From Oryzobacter telluris (GTDB lineage: Bacteria; Actinomycetota; Actinomycetes; Actinomycetales; Dermatophilaceae), in contig NZ_CP170723.1 in the NCBI RefSeq assembly GCF_043099285.1, forward strand, positions 1,550,001-1,614,000: a stretch of DNA of 64,000 nucleotides, in the 5' to 3' direction. Shown in pieces: positions 60,097-64,000 of this stretch (positions are counted from its first letter, which is position 1; each line of letters opens with the position of its first letter). The position numbers were made by a program, and so were the translations under genes. Below the pieces are notes generated by a model. The model did no database searches and was not told where the DNA came from. It saw only the letters and a program-made list of their open reading frames with translations.

Positions 60097-61463
60097 CCTG
60101 CCGGGATGCCGATGGCCGCGATGACCGCGAGCCCGATGAAGATGACGCCGAACAGCCCGTCGTCCTGACCGGGGACGTGCTTGGCCGCGAAGACGGCGGT
60201 GGCCGCGGCGATCCCGATGACGCTGCCGAGGACGTCGGCCAGCTGGAGTGACGAGGACGCCGAGCCGTGGTCCTCCATCGGGCTGAGCTCGAGGGCCAGG
60301 ACCGTGGTGGTGGTGACGCCCAGGCCCATCGCCAGGCCCATGAGCACGAGCCCGAGCGGGGCGATCGGCCACGGGAGGTGCAGCGCCGACACCAGGCCGA
60401 CGAGCGCCAGCCCCGACGCGAGCAGCACGCCGCCCACCTCGACGAGCCGGTAGCGGGGCAGGTGCAGGGCGTCGTGGCCCTGGTACCAGGCGCCCGCCGC
60501 CCAGCCGATGGCGCCGACGGCCAGGGCGAGGCCGGCGGTCTGCAGGCTGGTGCCGCGCTGCCCGACGAGGAAGAGCGGGACGTAGGTGACCCCGGCGTAG
60601 AACGCGCCGGTGAACAGCGCGCGGGCGAGCATGACGCTCGGGATGCCGCGCCTCATCACCCAGGTGCCGGCGGGCACGAGCATCGGCGCGACGACGACGA
60701 CGCCGACGAGGCCGAGCAGGGCGATGAAGGTCCGGGGCGACCACTCGAGGCGCAGGTGGTGGGTGCCGTACTGCAGCGCCCCGGCGGCCACGGCGATCCC
60801 CAGCCCGGCCCAGGCGGCGCGCAGGTGGGCGGAGCGGTCGCGGCTGGTGACGGCGGCGGTGAGGTCGGAGGTGTTGACCCGGCGTCGGGCGTGCGCGATG
60901 GCGAGCATCGTCAGCAGCACCGGGGGCACGACGCCCCAGAACACCCAGCGCCACGACAGGTGCGTGGTCAGGCCGGCCGAGATCGGGGCGCCCAGCAGCG
61001 AGGGGAGCACCCACGCGGCCGAGACGTAGGTGAACAGGCGCGGGCGCACGTCCTCCGGGTACACCCGCCCGGCGATGATGTAGAGCATCACCACGAGCAG
61101 GCCGCCCCCGAGCCCGGTGAGCGCCCGCCCGACGAGGAAGACGGGGAAGTTCATCGCCGTGCCGCACAGGGCGGAGCCACCGGCGAGGAGGGCCTGGCCC
61201 ACGACGGTCCCGGCCAGCGGGCCGGACCGGTCGGACCAGACGCCCGCCAGGACGATGCCGAGCAGCTGGGCGGTGAGCATGACCGAGAAGGCGAACCCGT
61301 AGGACCGCACGGCGTCGAGGTCGCGGGCGACGCTGGGCATCGCGGTGGACACCGCCATCGACTCGAAGGCCACGATCGTGACGAGAGCGAGGACCGCCAG
61401 CGTGACCTCGAGGTAGGTCCTGCTGAGCGGCCCGTCTCCACGGATCCCGGTCGCGGCACGCAT
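60078..61463 (-). CDS. MFS transporter (DHA-type drug efflux-like)
   Basis: A 461-residue major facilitator with about 14 hydrophobic segments. Motif A-like VWSDRSGPLAG lies after helix 2, and FLVGRALTGLGGGLLVVMLYI (motif B/C region) in helices 4-5. The start is placed at ATG 61461-61463, seven bases after a TAGGGT -10; a GTG nine bases earlier would overlap the -10. It resembles DHA2-type exporters of small cationic or hydrophobic compounds. The substrate is unknown. Its 3' end overlaps the convergent unknown gene by 19 bases. Confidence 0.86.
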   Translation of the reverse strand: MRAATGIRGDGPLSRTYLEVTLAVLALVTIVAFESMAVSTAMPSVARDLDAVRSYGFAFSVMLTAQLLGIVLAGVWSDRSGPLAGTVVGQALLAGGSALCGTAMNFPVFLVGRALTGLGGGLLVVMLYIIAGRVYPEDVRPRLFTYVSAAWVLPSLLGAPISAGLTTHLSWRWVFWGVVPPVLLTMLAIAHARRRVNTSDLTAAVTSRDRSAHLRAAWAGLGIAVAAGALQYGTHHLRLEWSPRTFIALLGLVGVVVVAPMLVPAGTWVMRRGIPSVMLARALFTGAFYAGVTYVPLFLVGQRGTSLQTAGLALAVGAIGWAAGAWYQGHDALHLPRYRLVEVGGVLLASGLALVGLVSALHLPWPIAPLGLVLMGLAMGLGVTTTTVLALELSPMEDHGSASSSLQLADVLGSVIGIAAATAVFAAKHVPGQDDGLFGVIFIGLAVIAAIGIPAGQRIRT

Positions 61464-61470
61464 CGTCCCC

Positions 61471-61476
61471 ACCCTA
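61471..61476 (-). promoter_or_regulatory. -10 hexamer TAGGGT, leaderless MFS promoter
   Basis: A minus-strand TAGGGT ends 7 bases before the ATG at 61463. The remaining gap up to 61602 shows no gene. Confidence 0.5.
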
Positions 61477-61601
61477 GACGTGGCGCTCGCGCGTCGGGGC
61501 CGCGGGGAGGAAGTCCCGCCGAACGGCCCATGGAGGCGCGCGCGGTGGCGGGTCCTTGTCGAGGGTGGGCTCGGTCGGGGCGGGAGGTCGGTCCGATCCG
61601 G

Positions 61602-62411
61602 TCAGGCCGGGGTCAGCGGGTGGCCGCGCTCGGCGAGGACGTCGCGCAGGACGTCGATGTGGTCGGTGACGATGCCGTCGACCCCGAGGTCGAGCAGGCG
61701 GTGCATCTCGGCCGCGTCCTCGCGCGACCACGCGTGGAACCACACGTGCACGTGCTTGCCCAGGGCGTGCGCGCGCCGGAGCAGCCCCGGGGTCACGAGG
61801 GTGACCGTGCGGCCACGGACCCGGTGCAGCGCCGGGATCTGCAGCACCGGCGCCGGCGTGTGCAGCAGCCGGCTCAGCCCGGCCGGGGTGAAGCGCAGCA
61901 GGGCGGTGCCGACCTGCCCGGCCGCGGTCGCCACGCCCGGTCCCAGCGCGGCCCGCGCCGCCCGCAGCCGACGCTCCGAGAACGACCCGATGCAGACGCG
62001 CTCGGTGGCGCCGTGGCGCCGGATCTCGGCGACGGTCGGCTCGAGCGCCGTGTCGGCCTTGATGTCGATGTTGACGAAGGTCTCCGGGAACTCCTCGAAC
62101 AGCTCGGACAGCAGCGGGATCGACTCGCGGCCGTCGAGCCGGGCCTGGCGCACCCGCTCCAGCGACAGCGCGGCCACCGCGCCGCTGACGTCGGAGACCC
62201 GGTCGAGCACGGTGTCGTGGAAGGCGACGACCTGGCCGTCGCGCGTCGCGTGCACGTCGGTCTCGAGGTAGCGGTAGCCCATGGCGACCGCCTGCCGGAA
62301 GGCCGAGAGGGTGTTCTCGATGCCGACGTTCGGCCCGTAGGCCGCCCCGCCGCGGTGCGCCAGGGCGAGCGGGGTCGGGGTGGCCAGGTAGGCGAAGTCG
62401 CTGGCCCGCAC
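61602..62411 (-). CDS. Glycerophosphodiester phosphodiesterase
   Basis: A 269-residue cytoplasmic GDPD that splits glycerophosphodiesters to glycerol 3-phosphate and an alcohol. LALAHRGG (His19), ENTLSAF, LETDVHATRDGQ (Glu50, Asp52) and VVAFHDTVLDR (His65) form the metal and catalytic site. NIDIKAD and VHVWFHAW are the later conserved stretches. No signal peptide. It starts one base after the stop of the upstream GH13 gene, so it is cotranscribed with it; why a glucosidase and a phosphodiesterase are paired is not clear. Confidence 0.92.
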   Translation of the reverse strand: MRASDFAYLATPTPLALAHRGGAAYGPNVGIENTLSAFRQAVAMGYRYLETDVHATRDGQVVAFHDTVLDRVSDVSGAVAALSLERVRQARLDGRESIPLLSELFEEFPETFVNIDIKADTALEPTVAEIRRHGATERVCIGSFSERRLRAARAALGPGVATAAGQVGTALLRFTPAGLSRLLHTPAPVLQIPALHRVRGRTVTLVTPGLLRRAHALGKHVHVWFHAWSREDAAEMHRLLDLGVDGIVTDHIDVLRDVLAERGHPLTPA

Positions 62412-62412
62412 C

Positions 62413-64000
62413 TCAGCCCACCGCCACCCAGGCCGTCGTGTCGGTGGGGAGGAGGCCGCCGTCGAGCGGTCCGGACGCCACGAGGACCTCGCCGTCCGGG
62501 AGGGTGACGGGGAGCTCGCCGGTGTTGGTGACCACGACCACGGCCCCGCCCTCCGCCGGGGTGCTGCGCAGCGCGACGACGGTCTCGGACGACAGGTCGT
62601 CCCACGCCAGGGCCGCGCCGCCGAGGCCGAGGTCGCGGCGGATGGCGAGGAGGGTCCGGTAGAGCTCGAGGGTCGAGCCGGCGACGCCCTCCTGCTGGTC
62701 GACGGCGAGGTCGGCGTAGGCGTCGGGCTGCGGGAGCCAGGGGCTGTCCCCGGGCCCGAAGCCCAGGCTCGGCGCGTCCTTGGCCCACGGCATCGGCACG
62801 CGGCAGCCGTCCCGGCCGGTGACCGTGCCCTTGGTGTGGTGGAAGGTCGGGTCCTGGCGGAACTCCGCGGGCATGCTCGTGTGCTCGGGCAGGCCGAGCT
62901 CCTCGCCCTGGTAGAGGTACGCCCCGCCGGGCAGCGAGAGCATCAGGGCGGTCGCGGCCCGGGCGCGCCGCAGGCCGACCACGGCATCGGGCTGGGGGTC
63001 GTCCTCGCGGATGCCGTTGGGGCGCGGCAGGCTCTGGTCGAGCCCGAGGCGCGACGCGTGCCGGACCACGTCGTGGTTGGAGAGCACCCACGTCGTGGGG
63101 GCGCCGACCGCGTCGTTGCTGCGCAGGCTCGCCTCGATGACGGCCCGCAGCCGGCGGGCGTCCCAGGGCGTCTCGAGGAAGTCGAAGTTGAACGCCTGGT
63201 GCATCTCGTCGGGGCGCACGTAGCGGGCGAGGCGCTCCTCGGGCGTCACCCACGCCTCGGCGCACAGGATGCGGTCCGGGGCGCCGTAGGAGTCCAGGAC
63301 CTGCCGCCAGGCGCGGTAGATCTCGTGGACGCCGTCCTGGTCCCACATCGGCGGACGGCCGGTGCCGTGGTGGTCGAGGACGGTGGTGTCGCCGTCGTCG
63401 CCCTTCGTCTCGGCGACCTCGTCGTAGAGGCCGACGGCGCCGTACCAGTCGGGCAGGCCGTCCTCCTTGACCAGGCCGTGCGCGACGTCGACCCGGAAGC
63501 CGTCGACGCCGCGGTCGCACCAGAAGCGCAGGATGGCGAGGAACTCCTCGCGCACCTCGGGCAGCTCCCAGTTCAGGTCGGGCTGGGTGGTGTCGAAGAT
63601 GTGGAGGTACCACTGGCCGGGGGTGCCGTCGGCCTCGGTGACGCGGGTCCAGCCGCGCCCGCCGAACACCGAGGGCCAGTTGTTCGGGGGCTCCTCGCCG
63701 GAGGCGCCGCGACCGTCGCGGAAGAGGTAGCGCTCGCGCTCGGCGCTGCCGGGGCCGGCCGCGAGGGCGGCCGTGAACCACGCGTGCTCGCTGCTCGTGT
63801 GGTTGGGCACGAGGTCGAGGACGACCTTGATGCCCAGCCCGTGCGCGGTGGCGACGAGGGTGTCGGCGTCGTCGAGGGTGCCGAAGCGCGGGTCGATGTC
63901 GCGGTAGTCGGCGACGTCGTAGCCGGCGTCGTTCATCGGGGAGACGTAGAACGGGCTGATCCACAGGGCGTCGACGCCCAGGTCGCGCAGGTAGGGCAGG
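62413..64000 (-). CDS. GH13 alpha-glucosidase, 5' end outside the window
   Basis: About 528 C-terminal residues of a GH13 enzyme of the oligo-1,6-glucosidase/alpha-glucosidase group. The frame stays open to the right edge (LPYLRDLGVDALWISPFY precedes the first internal Met at 63936), so the start is missing. Region I is VLDLVPNHTS, region II DGFRVDVAHGL (nucleophile Asp), region III CAEAWV (Glu) and region IV VLSNHDVVRH (Asp). FFDTTQPDLNWE-like and GEELGLPE motifs match AglA-type glucosidases. It probably hydrolyses small alpha-glucosides such as maltose, isomaltose or trehalose. One base separates its stop from the GDPD start. Confidence 0.93.
   Translation of the reverse strand, partial: LPYLRDLGVDALWISPFYVSPMNDAGYDVADYRDIDPRFGTLDDADTLVATAHGLGIKVVLDLVPNHTSSEHAWFTAALAAGPGSAERERYLFRDGRGASGEEPPNNWPSVFGGRGWTRVTEADGTPGQWYLHIFDTTQPDLNWELPEVREEFLAILRFWCDRGVDGFRVDVAHGLVKEDGLPDWYGAVGLYDEVAETKGDDGDTTVLDHHGTGRPPMWDQDGVHEIYRAWRQVLDSYGAPDRILCAEAWVTPEERLARYVRPDEMHQAFNFDFLETPWDARRLRAVIEASLRSNDAVGAPTTWVLSNHDVVRHASRLGLDQSLPRPNGIREDDPQPDAVVGLRRARAATALMLSLPGGAYLYQGEELGLPEHTSMPAEFRQDPTFHHTKGTVTGRDGCRVPMPWAKDAPSLGFGPGDSPWLPQPDAYADLAVDQQEGVAGSTLELYRTLLAIRRDLGLGGAALAWDDLSSETVVALRSTPAEGGAVVVVTNTGELPVTLPDGEVLVASGPLDGGLLPTDTTAWVAVG

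Overview
The window is very GC-rich, gene-dense DNA with many GTG starts, 1-4 base stop/start overlaps, and start codons lying 6-9 bases after TANNNT -10 hexamers. These traits, plus DUF3618, a PrsW-type protease, mycobacterial-type oligoribonuclease, TreYZ and paired dynamin-like GTPases, point to a chromosomal segment of a high-GC Actinomycetota, probably Micrococcales (Intrasporangiaceae-like; this assignment is inferred). I see no integrase, transposase, phage gene, CRISPR array or rRNA.

1-7.5 kb: a surface-polysaccharide locus. A minus-strand operon (partial gene, CgeB-like glycosyltransferase, sugar epimerase, hexapeptide acyltransferase, WbbL-like GT2) faces a divergent ABC exporter of flippase type, followed by two more minus-strand glycosyltransferases. 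7.7-11.2 kb: murI, a metallo-beta-lactamase/ASCH fusion, rph and rdgB. 11.3-15 kb: three glycosyltransferases around tRNA-Leu, bcp and a DUF3618 protein. 15-19.4 kb: tRNA-Lys, a CopC-domain protein, tRNA-His, orn, prsW, an M20 amidohydrolase and tRNA-Arg, whose 3' flank carries an ~88-bp repeat. 19.6-27 kb: FkbM methyltransferase, thpR, two adjacent dynamin-type GTPases, an ssb paralogue and ettA.

27-31 kb: a second polysaccharide group (polyprenyl-type GT2, epimerase, methyltransferase, O-antigen-ligase-like protein). 31-37 kb: lipid and small-molecule metabolism (TetR with a clear operator, long-chain acyl-CoA dehydrogenase, lysoplasmalogenase, FabG-like SDR, epoxide hydrolase, WYL regulator). 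37-43.6 kb: glgX-treY-treZ, a route from glycogen to trehalose. 43.7-51.4 kb: a four-gene MacB/FtsX-type ABC system in which one ATPase carries an AbrB-like tail. 51.5-64 kb: TesB thioesterase, a YczR/YczE-like regulator-membrane protein pair, a membrane protein, RecQ fused to a phosphoribosyltransferase-like domain, a serine hydrolase, a hot-dog thioesterase, an unknown protein, an MFS transporter, a glycerophosphodiesterase and a GH13 alpha-glucosidase that runs off the right edge.

No wholly new multi-gene system is evident. The most unusual items are protein fusions (MBL-ASCH, RecQ-PRTase, ABC ATPase-AbrB), the dynamin pair next to a tail-less SSB, the tRNA-Arg tail repeats, a long inverted repeat upstream of recQ, and a tRNA-Leu promoter built into the stop codon of the preceding gene.
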